A DNA stretch of 64,000 bases, taken from Bacillota bacterium (GTDB lineage Bacteria; Bacillota; Clostridia; Lachnospirales; Bianqueaceae). The position numbers and the translations under genes were made by a program. The stretch's first letter is position 1. Every line of letters begins with the position of its first letter. Below are positions 47,649 to 56,388 of this stretch, one piece after another. The notes below the pieces were generated by a model, which had not been told where the DNA came from, made no database searches, and saw only the letters and a list, made by a program, of their open reading frames with translations. Location: positions 1-64,000 of the forward strand of contig JAFRZE010000042.1 in the NCBI GenBank assembly GCA_017442735.1, given 5' to 3'.

Positions 47649-49793
47649 TTGGACCAAGAACAAAACAAGAAAAAGCCAAAAAGCGGTGATCGGCATCACG
47701 CGCAGATGCTTCTGAAGAAATATGCCCAGACCTATCTGGATCATCTGGTCGAGGAAAAGTCCGCGGAGATCTATGCGGACGTTTTCCGGATGGTCGAGAC
47801 TTTTCTTCAGAATACACCGACGCTTCCTATCCCGACGGTTCAGGGACTGTACGATATTCTGGATAAAAGCTCCGCGCCGACCTTTGCCAGTTATCTGACA
47901 GACGATCCCGGTGAGGAGACCTTCATTACGATCCCCTATATTTATAAGCTGATCCTCGGAGTCAAACGTCCGAACTTTTTGCTTCGTCTCCTGGGGATCA
48001 TTTGTCCCGATTTTCTGGAAGATAGGAAAAAGATCCGGGACTTCTCTCCCCGTTACCGGAATGACTGTACGGATACACTGGCCAAAAGGATGAGTTCTAC
48101 CGGGATCCTCGATAAACTGCAGATCCGGTTGAACGAGAACTATTCCTGGGACCAGGCTTACCGTTTTTTGCAGCAAAACAACAAAGTCAAAACATCCGCC
48201 GCCCTGGTCGATGAGCAGGTCCGTTCAGCCATCCGTCTGAGGCAGCATATGCTTCAGTCTATCCCTGATAACTATATCGATCTTTATCCGGCAGCCCGTC
48301 TGATGAAACGGAAGTTTTACCTGCATATCGGGCCAACAAATTCAGGCAAAACCTATCAGGCCATCAAATCTCTCGAAGCAGCACAGCACGGTGTCTATCT
48401 GGGGCCTCTCAGACTGCTGGCTTACGAGCAGTATGAGACCATGAACTATGACGGCTGTCCCTGTAATCTGCTCACCGGCGAAGAAGCGATCGAAGTTCCC
48501 TTCGCCAGGGTGCAGGCTTCCACGATCGAAATGGTCAATATCAACGATACGTTCGATATCGCGGTCATCGACGAAGCGCAGATGATGACCGATGAGGAGC
48601 GCGGCGGCTACTGGTCGCAGGCTGTCCTGGGACTGTGTGCTAAAGAAATCCATGTCTGTGCCGCTCCGTACGCGGAGAAGATCCTCGTCCATATGATCGA
48701 AGACTGCGGTGACGAATACGAGATCGAGCATCTGGAACGTCTGGTCCCCCTGAAAGCGGATGTGACGAATTTCCGCTTCCCCGGCAGTATCCAGGAGGGA
48801 GACGCGCTGATCCTGTTTTCACGTAAAGATGTCCATGCCTGCGCGGCGGAGCTTTCTTCCTCCGATCTTCCCTGCAGTATTATTTATGGTACGCTTCCCT
48901 ATGACGTCCGTCATTCCGAAGCCAGAAAATTCTCGAACGGGACAACCAAGGTACTCATCGCGACCGACGCAATCGGAATGGGCCTTAATCTTCCCATCAA
49001 ACGGATCGTCTTTCTGCGTCAGGCCAAGTTCGACGGAAAAGAAAACCGTCCGCTCAGGCCTCAGGAGATCCAGCAGATCGCCGGGCGGGCGGGACGATAC
49101 GGACGGTATGAGATCGGATATTACAATTCTCATAACAACATGAGCATGATCGAGGCTGGCGCGGAAACAGCGGTTCCAGATATCACCGAAGCGGTGATCG
49201 GTTTCCCCACTTCCCTGCTTTCCATCGACGCGCCGGTTTCCGAGATCCTGACCAAGTGGAAAGATATCCCCCCGCGGGAAGGTTACCGCATCATGAAATG
49301 TGATGATGAGATCGAACTGGCACTGGAGCTTGAAGCACAGACCTCCGACAAGCAGCTCATTTATGATTTCATCACCATTCCGGTCGACCTTCGGCAGATG
49401 GAATTGATGGATCTGTGGAGGGATCTCGCGGATCTGACGATCTCCAGGCGTCCGATCGATTTTTACGATCTGCGGCCGAATGTCAACTTCCGTGATTACA
49501 GCGCTCAGAACATGGAGCGTCTGGAACTGGCCTATAAAGAATGTGATCTTCTGTATGCCTTTTTCCGCAAATTCGGCTATGTCCAGTATCTGGAGCCGAC
49601 GATGCGGTTTAAAGATCAGATCGCGAGTACTATCATCATTATCCTCAAGAAAGAGAACTATACGCGAAAGACATGCCGCCGATGCGGAAGGACCCTTTCC
49701 TTCCTTTCAACTTCCAACCTCTGCGACCGCTGCTTCGAACGGATCCATTCCAGCGGCAATTATGTGCCAAGGCGCCATCGACGGACAAGCTGA
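47649..49793 (+). CDS. SUV3-like superfamily 2 RNA helicase with C-terminal zinc ribbon
   Basis: 714 residues. Residues ~225-480 carry helicase motifs in the SUV3 form: Walker A HIGPTNSGKTYQA (~226-238), DEAQMM in motif II, TDAIGMGLNLP and QQIAGRAGRYG (motif VI). SUV3 is the mitochondrial degradosome helicase; bacterial members are known but scattered. The N-terminal ~220 residues are an unassigned helical region. The C-terminus has C-x2-C ... C-x2-C (CRRCGRTLSF, LCDRCFERI), a zinc ribbon. The start is TTG at 47649, behind GGGAG. It follows mutY by 33 bp and is closed by the terminator at 49815. Confidence 0.9.
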   Translation: MDQEQNKKKPKSGDRHHAQMLLKKYAQTYLDHLVEEKSAEIYADVFRMVETFLQNTPTLPIPTVQGLYDILDKSSAPTFASYLTDDPGEETFITIPYIYKLILGVKRPNFLLRLLGIICPDFLEDRKKIRDFSPRYRNDCTDTLAKRMSSTGILDKLQIRLNENYSWDQAYRFLQQNNKVKTSAALVDEQVRSAIRLRQHMLQSIPDNYIDLYPAARLMKRKFYLHIGPTNSGKTYQAIKSLEAAQHGVYLGPLRLLAYEQYETMNYDGCPCNLLTGEEAIEVPFARVQASTIEMVNINDTFDIAVIDEAQMMTDEERGGYWSQAVLGLCAKEIHVCAAPYAEKILVHMIEDCGDEYEIEHLERLVPLKADVTNFRFPGSIQEGDALILFSRKDVHACAAELSSSDLPCSIIYGTLPYDVRHSEARKFSNGTTKVLIATDAIGMGLNLPIKRIVFLRQAKFDGKENRPLRPQEIQQIAGRAGRYGRYEIGYYNSHNNMSMIEAGAETAVPDITEAVIGFPTSLLSIDAPVSEILTKWKDIPPREGYRIMKCDDEIELALELEAQTSDKQLIYDFITIPVDLRQMELMDLWRDLADLTISRRPIDFYDLRPNVNFRDYSAQNMERLELAYKECDLLYAFFRKFGYVQYLEPTMRFKDQIASTIIIILKKENYTRKTCRRCGRTLSFLSTSNLCDRCFERIHSSGNYVPRRHRRTS

Positions 49794-49814
49794 AAACTAA
49801 AAATCCGACACGAA

Positions 49815-49845
49815 AAAAGGAGACGAATCGAAGCTGTCTCCTTTT
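49815..49845. terminator. Bidirectional terminator
   Basis: AAAAGGAGAC / GTCTCCTTTT, 10-bp stem and 11-nt loop, between the convergent helicase and FAD oxidoreductase genes. Confidence 0.87.
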
Positions 49846-49865
49846 GCTTTATGCTGATTGATCTG

Positions 49866-51188
49866 TTATTCGGTTGTCAGAACAAGCTGTCCTTCTTCCT
49901 CGGCAAAAAGTGATCGGATCTCGGAAAGCTGTTTTTCATTGACCGGGATCTCCGCCATCTCACTGGGGACCGCACGGACAAACTTCTTGGTCAGAATGAC
50001 TTTTTCCTCACCATTCACCAAAGCCTTCAGGGTGAACTTTCCCTCATCCTGCGGCTGGCCGACACGGCAGTAGATCGAGAACGGATTCAGCAAAGAAGCA
50101 TGCTGAGGGACCGTATAACGAACATTGCCGGCCGCCTTGATCAGCGCACCTTTGCTCGCGTTTTTCGCCTCATTACCGGAAGCGATCTGTCTGGCGGCAG
50201 CTTCACCGGCGATCGTACTTTCCTTACTGACGAAGTCAACGATATCATGGACGTGCAGGACATTGCCGCAGGCATAGACACCGGGAATACTGGTCTCACG
50301 GTCTTCATCGACCTTCGGACCGCCGGTCACCGGATCCATCTCCACGGACAGCGCGCGGGAAAGTTCGTTCTCCGGCAGCAGACCGACGGACAGAAGCAGG
50401 GTATCGCAGCTGACATAACGCTCGGTACCCGGGATCGGCTGACGTTTCTCATCCACCGCCGCGATCGTAACGCCTTCGAGACGGTCTTTTCCGTGGATAT
50501 TGACGACGGTCGTCGACAGATGAAGCGGGATATTCTGATCGATCAGACACTGCTGAATGTTTCTGGCGAGGCCTGCTGAATACGGCATGATCTCACATAC
50601 CATCTTGACATCCGCGCCTTCCCATTTCATACGGCGCGCCATGATCAGTCCGATGTCGCCGGAACCCAGGATCACGACTTCCCTGCCCGGCATCACGCCT
50701 TCAAGGTTGACCAGTCTCTGGGCCAGTCCGGCGGAATAAATGCCGACCGGACGCGTACCGGGTGTCTTCAGGTTTCCGCGGACTCTTTCCCGGCATCCCA
50801 TGGAAAGAATGACGGCTTTTGCCTGATATTCGATCACACCGCAGGAAGGAGACAGACAGAAAACGGATTTCGTATAACCTTCCGGCTGCTCGGGATGATA
50901 CTGGATCTCCAGTACCATGGTCCCGGTCATGCTTTCGATCTTTCTTTCTTCTGCCTGATCAATGAAACGCTGCGCGTATTCCGGTCCGGTCAGTTCCTTT
51001 TTGAACCACTGCAGACCGAAACCGTTATGGATGCACTGCTGCAGGATACCGCCCAGATGACGGTCACGCTCGATAACGATCAGATCTCTTTCACCGGCAT
51101 CATACGCGGCAACAGCTGCGGCAAGGCCGGCCGGTCCTCCGCCTACAACGGCGATATTCACCTGTTTGATCAAATGTTTATCTTCCAT
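49866..51188 (-). CDS. FAD/NAD(P)-dependent oxidoreductase of the GlpA-DUF1667 module
   Basis: 440 residues. The FAD-binding GGGPAG motif (AVVGGGPAGLAAAVAA, residues ~13-28), a second Rossmann NAD site VVILGSGDIGLIMARRM (~170-186) and the third motif GVYACGNVLHVHD (~305-317) mark a pyridine-nucleotide-disulfide-type flavoprotein; no redox CxxxxC pair is at the usual place. In known clusters this protein partners with a GlpA-like dehydrogenase and DUF1667, probably passing electrons from glycerol-3-phosphate. It starts 4 bp after the upstream gene's stop. Confidence 0.9.
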   Translation of the reverse strand: MEDKHLIKQVNIAVVGGGPAGLAAAVAAYDAGERDLIVIERDRHLGGILQQCIHNGFGLQWFKKELTGPEYAQRFIDQAEERKIESMTGTMVLEIQYHPEQPEGYTKSVFCLSPSCGVIEYQAKAVILSMGCRERVRGNLKTPGTRPVGIYSAGLAQRLVNLEGVMPGREVVILGSGDIGLIMARRMKWEGADVKMVCEIMPYSAGLARNIQQCLIDQNIPLHLSTTVVNIHGKDRLEGVTIAAVDEKRQPIPGTERYVSCDTLLLSVGLLPENELSRALSVEMDPVTGGPKVDEDRETSIPGVYACGNVLHVHDIVDFVSKESTIAGEAAARQIASGNEAKNASKGALIKAAGNVRYTVPQHASLLNPFSIYCRVGQPQDEGKFTLKALVNGEEKVILTKKFVRAVPSEMAEIPVNEKQLSEIRSLFAEEEGQLVLTTE

Positions 51189-51192
51189 GGCT

Positions 51193-52653
51193 TCAGATCT
51201 CCTTTAGTTTTCCCTGTGCAATTGTTGTTCCCTTGCCGGCTTTACGGATCTGGTCGAACGGAATACCGGATTCCTCAGAGATGATCTTCATCACGACCGG
51301 ACTGCAGAAACTTCCCTGGCATCTTCCCATGCCCGCGCGGCACCGGCGCTTGACGCCATCGATCGTATAGACCGGGATCGGAGAACGAAGCGCTTTACGG
51401 ATCTGTCCCTCGGTAACGGTCTCGCAGCGGCAGACGATCCTTCCATAGGCAGGATCTTCTTCGCACAGCGCTGCACGTTCATCCCAGCTCATCTCACGGA
51501 CGCTCGGAATGGCATCCCGGTGCGAAATCCATTCTGTTTTCTCGCTGACGCTCAAACCCAGCTTTTCAAGTTCACTGACCGCCATCTTCGCCACATCTTC
51601 CGCGATCGCCGGCGCGGAAGTCAGGCCGGGCGAGCAGATACCGGCGACCTGGATCAGGCCTTCCGCTTTTTTGGAAGGAGCAATATAGAAATCATCCTCG
51701 AAAACAGCGCGGATCCCGGCAAAACCGGTAATGGCTCCGCTATAGGGAAGGTTCGGCGTGGATTTTCTGCCCATCGCGAAGATCTTATCCTGTCCTTCCT
51801 GTGTCGTAGCTGTCGCATTGACATCATTCGGATCGATCGGGTCGGAACTTGGTCCAAGGAGCAGATTTCCTTCGGCTGTCGGGGTAACGAGCACCCCTTT
51901 ACCGGCTGAGTCAGGGGTCTGGAAAATGACAGTACGCGCGAAGGAGCCAAGATTGCGGTCGTAGAGAGTATATTCACCTTTACGTTCACTGATGGTGATC
52001 TCTTCTCCGCCGGCCATTTCGCTGATCTTCCCGGATGCCGCTCCCGCACAGTTGATGATGACCTTCGCCTCGATCTGTTCATCAGGCGTCGTCAGCAGGA
52101 AACCTTCGTCCGTATGATCGATGGCTTGTACCGGCTGTTCCAGAAGGAATTCAACACCGTTCACCGCGGCGTTCTCCGCGAAGGCGATCGTCGCTTCGTA
52201 AGGAGAGACGATACCGGCGCTCTTTGCCCAGAGCGCGCCGATCACTTTCTCAGAAAGCTCCGGTTCCATCTTCCGCGCCTCATCGCCGCTGATGACTTCC
52301 ATTCCGGGCACACCGTTTTCCAGTCCTCTGTCATAGAGCTTTTGAACCGTTTTCATACCGCCTTCATCAAAGGCGATGACCAGCGAGCCGACCGGACGGT
52401 AAGGAAAGCCCAGTTCTTTCGCCAGTTCCGGATACATTGCGCAGCCCTTGACGTTATACTTCGCCATCAAAGAACCCGGTTTGGGGTCATAGCCGGCATG
52501 TACGATGCCCGAATTCGCGCCGGACGCGCCTCTGGCCAGATCTTCCCTGGCCTCAATGAGTACCGTCTTTACATCGCTTTTAGAAAGCTCTCTCGCGATC
52601 GAACAACCGACGACGCCGCCGCCGATGATCGCGATGTCTACTTTGCGTTTCAT
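51193..52653 (-). CDS. GlpA-like glycerol-3-phosphate dehydrogenase
   Basis: 486 residues. FAD-dependent: Rossmann GGGVVGCSIARELSK at residues ~9-23, glycine-rich RGASGANSGIVHAGYD near 47-62 and a C-terminal Fer2_BFD-like domain with cysteines (IVCRCETVTEGQIRKAL, RRCRAGMGRCQGSFC; four Cys in C-x-C and C-x4-C spacing), as in GlpA. It oxidises glycerol-3-phosphate to DHAP. The start at 52653 follows CAGGAGG; the longer frame crosses the previous gene and is not used. First of the pair with the FAD oxidoreductase. Confidence 0.9.
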   Translation of the reverse strand: MKRKVDIAIIGGGVVGCSIARELSKSDVKTVLIEAREDLARGASGANSGIVHAGYDPKPGSLMAKYNVKGCAMYPELAKELGFPYRPVGSLVIAFDEGGMKTVQKLYDRGLENGVPGMEVISGDEARKMEPELSEKVIGALWAKSAGIVSPYEATIAFAENAAVNGVEFLLEQPVQAIDHTDEGFLLTTPDEQIEAKVIINCAGAASGKISEMAGGEEITISERKGEYTLYDRNLGSFARTVIFQTPDSAGKGVLVTPTAEGNLLLGPSSDPIDPNDVNATATTQEGQDKIFAMGRKSTPNLPYSGAITGFAGIRAVFEDDFYIAPSKKAEGLIQVAGICSPGLTSAPAIAEDVAKMAVSELEKLGLSVSEKTEWISHRDAIPSVREMSWDERAALCEEDPAYGRIVCRCETVTEGQIRKALRSPIPVYTIDGVKRRCRAGMGRCQGSFCSPVVMKIISEESGIPFDQIRKAGKGTTIAQGKLKEI

Positions 52654-52678
52654 AATGCCTCCTGATATATAGTGTTGC

Positions 52679-53821
52679 TTAATCGTCGTCCCACTCGTCC
52701 TCATCATCCGTGTCTTCCGTCGGTGTGGAAGTCTGATACGCCGGTTGATAAGCCGGTTGGATGATCGAACTTTCTTCCTGGATGCTTTCGTCTGTACCGC
52801 TGCTCTCGGAATGAGAATGCGTAAGTGCTTCTCCGGCCAGCTGTCCGCGTGTCTTTTCCGGTGCGTGAGCATTACAGAAGTCCAGGATGACCTGACCCAT
52901 CTTGATGGCGGCCTGTGCCTGATTTTCTTCCTTCAGCACTTTCTCGTTATCGAGATAGTAGGTCAAAAATCCCATATAGACCTTGACCGAAGGATATTCT
53001 GTCTCCAGCAGCGGACCGTCTTCATACTGAAGATCCCGCCACCACATGTTGAATCCGTCCGCGCACTCTTCCATCAGTTTCTGCGCCAGGTCTTCCGTAT
53101 ACCGATCCCGCTCGGACTTGGGTTTCGGATCTTCCTCTTCCTCATCGTAGTATTCAGTCGGAGCCGTATAGCAGGTCGCGATGACACCGCCAAGTTCCAG
53201 ATCCGAACCATTGCACGCCAGCGTGATCAGCAGATCCGGTTCATAATTATTGATCTTACTTAATCTGGCCGAATCTGTCATCGTCGTATCTGAACTTCTG
53301 ACCAGCATAAAATAGTAGCCCGCCGAGTTCGTATTCAGCCAGTCGACCATCTGTCTGGCTACGGACAGGGTGATCGTTTTTTCGATCGCTTCACCTTCTA
53401 CCCAGCCGTTGTTGGCACCACCGGCATTGGCGTTGATCGCCACGACATAGCGGTAATGAGAAAGATCTACCGTTTCGGTATCCGGCGTTTCCTCGTTGGG
53501 CTTACTTGAAGTCCGCTTATAATTCGTCGGATTGGAGTAGATCATCGAAGCCATATAGGTCGTGATCTGAGTCCCTACCGAGTCCAGCGGGATCGCGGAT
53601 ACCGGTTTGATCGTTCCCGTCTCCACTTCCTTCTTCGCCGTCATGGTTTCGATCGTTGTCTGGCTTTCCTCCGCCTCCTCTGATGCCTTATGCCTGCAGC
53701 TGACGATCACCGCGATCAGCATGACGAGCAGACAGGCAAAGAAAGCCAGCCGTCCGGGATACCTGAGATAGTAGCGGGATCGCGACCGTTTACGAACAGG
53801 TCGGCCCTGATATCTTGACAT
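52679..53821 (-). CDS. Amidase_3-like protein lacking the zinc ligands (predicted pseudoenzyme)
   Basis: 380 residues. A basic N-terminus and transmembrane helix (LAFFACLLVMLIAVIV, residues ~25-42) precede an amidase_3 (peptidoglycan L-alanine amidase) fold. The expected D-x-GHGG is INANAGG, the Glu is kept (EGEAIEKTITLS), and the second His region S-x-HxNA reads TLACNGSD, so two zinc ligands are gone. The fold pattern (YFMLVRSSDTTMTDSARLSK, GVIATCY) still fits. The tail is acidic (TDDEDEWDDD). It may bind peptidoglycan or activate another enzyme. The start ATG at 53821 overlaps the upstream stop (TAATG), with AAGGTGG before it. Confidence 0.75.
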   Translation of the reverse strand: MSRYQGRPVRKRSRSRYYLRYPGRLAFFACLLVMLIAVIVSCRHKASEEAEESQTTIETMTAKKEVETGTIKPVSAIPLDSVGTQITTYMASMIYSNPTNYKRTSSKPNEETPDTETVDLSHYRYVVAINANAGGANNGWVEGEAIEKTITLSVARQMVDWLNTNSAGYYFMLVRSSDTTMTDSARLSKINNYEPDLLITLACNGSDLELGGVIATCYTAPTEYYDEEEEDPKPKSERDRYTEDLAQKLMEECADGFNMWWRDLQYEDGPLLETEYPSVKVYMGFLTYYLDNEKVLKEENQAQAAIKMGQVILDFCNAHAPEKTRGQLAGEALTHSHSESSGTDESIQEESSIIQPAYQPAYQTSTPTEDTDDEDEWDDD

Positions 53822-54951
53822 TAAGTCCACCTTTCTGTATCTTTCAAAACCTTCATGGATAAAGCCCTGGTCCTGAAGACCAGACGCCTTAGCGGCGCCT
53901 TGTACATGACCGGGGATTTCAGGCTTTTTATGGCTATGCTCATCTTCATATGACGAATCTTCTTCTCATAGCCTTCTCTGATGCTTTCGGATCCTGCCCT
54001 GCCTGACCAGACTTTGGCCAGCGCCTCGCCGCTTCGAAGCGCGAAGCTGATCCCTTCCGAAGAACTCGGACTGATCAGACCGGACGCTTCACCGCAGAGG
54101 AAGATCCGACTTTTTCCGGTACAGATACTTCCGCACATTTTCGGACGCAGGATCACGGCTCCTGTCGTTTTGACAGGTTTCTGAAAATCAAAACCCCGAA
54201 GAGCCATATCCGCCCGCAGGATCTCAAAACGCTCTTTCACGTTCGTCTCCGACGGGATCGCGCTGCCAAGCAGCAAAAAGCTGTCTTCTCCGACGGTTTT
54301 CGGGATGATCCAGGAATAATAATCCGTCACCCGATGATCAAACATCGCGCCGTAATACGGTACCGGCTTTGTTACTTTATGCCACTCCTGGATACTCGCG
54401 TAGACTTTCGGCGCGTGGATCCTGGGATGATATTTTTCCATGATATACCGGCGAACGACAGAGGACGCTCCGTCGCATCCGACCAGATAGTCCGCTCTGT
54501 ATTCTTCTGTCTTTCCGTCGTCCGTACGGACACTGACCGTGACTTCGTTTTCTGTTTCCTCCACACGGAACACACTGGCTCCGCCAAGGATCCGGACATT
54601 CTCCCTTTCTTCGGCCTTTCTCACAAGAAAAGCATCCAGCTCTCCCCGGTCGATATTCAGGTAGTTTCTTTGATAGTACCGTTCCATCCGGCTGTCAAAA
54701 TCGATCGCCCTTACCGTAAAGATCTGCGGAGGCATGATCACTTCGCGCGGCAAAGGCAGACCCAGATGCGCCAGTTCTTTCTGGGCGGAATGATCCAGCA
54801 TCCCGCCGCAGCATTTGGCTTCCTGCGGGATCTTTTCCGGATCCAGCAGATGCCGTTTATCGATCAGCAGGACGCTTAGATCTTTAGGAAGCTTCCACGC
54901 CAGAACAGAGCCCGCGGGGCCCGCGCCGACGATGATCACATCATATTTCAT
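53821..54951 (-). CDS. FAD-dependent oxidoreductase (geranylgeranyl reductase/CbrA-like)
   Basis: 376 residues. The FAD dinucleotide motif VGAGPAGSVLAW opens the protein; YLVGCDGASSVVRR (~150-163) and FLCGEASGLISPSSSEGISF (~283-302, DG motif region) place it in the geranylgeranyl-reductase/PHBH-like family. Related E. coli CbrA is linked to colicin M tolerance; others reduce isoprenoids. The C-terminus is basic and amphipathic, suggesting membrane association. It starts one base after the rsmF-like stop in the hfq operon. Confidence 0.85.
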   Translation of the reverse strand: MKYDVIIVGAGPAGSVLAWKLPKDLSVLLIDKRHLLDPEKIPQEAKCCGGMLDHSAQKELAHLGLPLPREVIMPPQIFTVRAIDFDSRMERYYQRNYLNIDRGELDAFLVRKAEERENVRILGGASVFRVEETENEVTVSVRTDDGKTEEYRADYLVGCDGASSVVRRYIMEKYHPRIHAPKVYASIQEWHKVTKPVPYYGAMFDHRVTDYYSWIIPKTVGEDSFLLLGSAIPSETNVKERFEILRADMALRGFDFQKPVKTTGAVILRPKMCGSICTGKSRIFLCGEASGLISPSSSEGISFALRSGEALAKVWSGRAGSESIREGYEKKIRHMKMSIAIKSLKSPVMYKAPLRRLVFRTRALSMKVLKDTERWT

Positions 54952-54952
54952 C

Positions 54953-56374
54953 CTAATTCTGAATCCAGCCTTTCAAATACTTGTTTTTCAATATTCCCCG
55001 GACGGCCTTTCCCCACCCCAGCGGATATCCGTCCGCCAGGACCAGATTCCAGCCATCCTCATATTCTCCGGTCAGGGTCTCCCCTTTGAGATACCGTTTC
55101 ACACTGTCTGATCCGACCGGAAGATCCGCGATCTTTATGACATCCTGCTTCGTCAGGGTCATGGCAAAGGCCTGCGACGGCTCAAACCGGTCTTTTTTCA
55201 GTTCTCCGAGCAGGATCCCGCAGCGCAGAACGCGCAGTCCTTTCAGGCTTCCCTGCGGTATCGGGCTGTAATAAAGCATCGTCCCGATCTTCGATAAGTA
55301 TCCGTCCTTCGGAAGGATCTTCTGCCAGGACCTTTTCAGATTTTCCTGACACCAGTTTTCAAACAGTTTCAGATCGCTGCTGCTGAAAGCGCCGCGAAGA
55401 TCCGTCATACCCATGGTAAAGGCATCCGATCCGGATGGTTTCCCTTCCTTCTGAAGGAGCGCTGTAAAATGCCCCTGTCCTTCCAGTTTCTGCGGCCAGA
55501 AGCGGGCGCACATACGAAGATCCTCTCTGGAGGGATCATCGGTCCATTCGGGATGGCCATCTTCCATTCCTCCGACTTTTCGGATCGGAAGAAGCTTCAT
55601 GTCCGGATGATCTTTGGTAAAGTCAAGGATCATCTGCTCATCTTCCATCGGATGGAAGGTACAGGTGGAATAAAGCAGCATTCCGCCCGGCTTCAGCATC
55701 TGATAGGCAGCCGGAAGTATTTCTCTTTGCAGTTTAGCGTAATATTCGTTGCCATACTGCTCCCAGTTTTTCATGATGTCCGGTTCCTTATGGAACATGC
55801 CTTCTCCGGAACACGGCGCATCGACCAGTATTTTATCAAACTGATCCGGGAAGCGCTTGGAAAGCGCGTAAGGAGCTTCCGATAAAACGACAGCCCGCAT
55901 AGTCCCGGTGAGTTCCAGATTCTTTAAAAGCGCTTTCGCTCTGGAAGGACTGATATCATTGCTCACCAGTACCCCTTTGCTGCCGAGTTTCGCGGCCAGA
56001 TACGTACTTTTCCCTCCCGGAGCGGCGCAAAGATCCAGCACATGATCGCCTTCTTTTACCGGCAGAATGGCCGCCGGCGCCATGGCACTGGGCTCCTGCA
56101 GATAGTAAAGCCCCGCCGCGTAATCCGGATGTTTGGAGTATTCGGTCGTTTCTTCCTCGTAGTAGTACCCGGAAGGACACCAGGGGACCGGTCTCAGATC
56201 CTGTTTCCCTTCCTTTTCTTTTCGTTCCAGGAACTCCTGCGGCGTGATCTTCAGCGTGTTGACGCGAAGTCCGCTTCTCACGGGATGCTCGAATGTCGCG
56301 GCATACGAACAGAAACCCTCCTCGCCGAGGAGCGCTTTCATGTTCTCTTCATACTGCTTCGGAAATGCCGCCAT
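54953..56374 (-). CDS. rsmF: rRNA cytosine-C5 methyltransferase (RsmF/NOL1-NOP2-Sun family)
   Basis: 473 residues. The RsmF N-terminal domain (~1-100), SAM motif I DLCAAPGGKSTYL, motif IV with the catalytic Cys DAPCSGEGMFHKEP, and motif VI with the second Cys YSTCTFHP are present. The C-terminal ~180 residues are the RsmF-specific PUA-like extension (ending GWGKAVRGILKNKYLKGW). It probably makes m5C in 16S rRNA. The start follows GAGGAAGAG. It sits 14 bp after the ynbB-like gene. Confidence 0.93.
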   Translation of the reverse strand: MAAFPKQYEENMKALLGEEGFCSYAATFEHPVRSGLRVNTLKITPQEFLERKEKEGKQDLRPVPWCPSGYYYEEETTEYSKHPDYAAGLYYLQEPSAMAPAAILPVKEGDHVLDLCAAPGGKSTYLAAKLGSKGVLVSNDISPSRAKALLKNLELTGTMRAVVLSEAPYALSKRFPDQFDKILVDAPCSGEGMFHKEPDIMKNWEQYGNEYYAKLQREILPAAYQMLKPGGMLLYSTCTFHPMEDEQMILDFTKDHPDMKLLPIRKVGGMEDGHPEWTDDPSREDLRMCARFWPQKLEGQGHFTALLQKEGKPSGSDAFTMGMTDLRGAFSSSDLKLFENWCQENLKRSWQKILPKDGYLSKIGTMLYYSPIPQGSLKGLRVLRCGILLGELKKDRFEPSQAFAMTLTKQDVIKIADLPVGSDSVKRYLKGETLTGEYEDGWNLVLADGYPLGWGKAVRGILKNKYLKGWIQN

Positions 56375-56388
56375 CCACTCTTCCTCTC

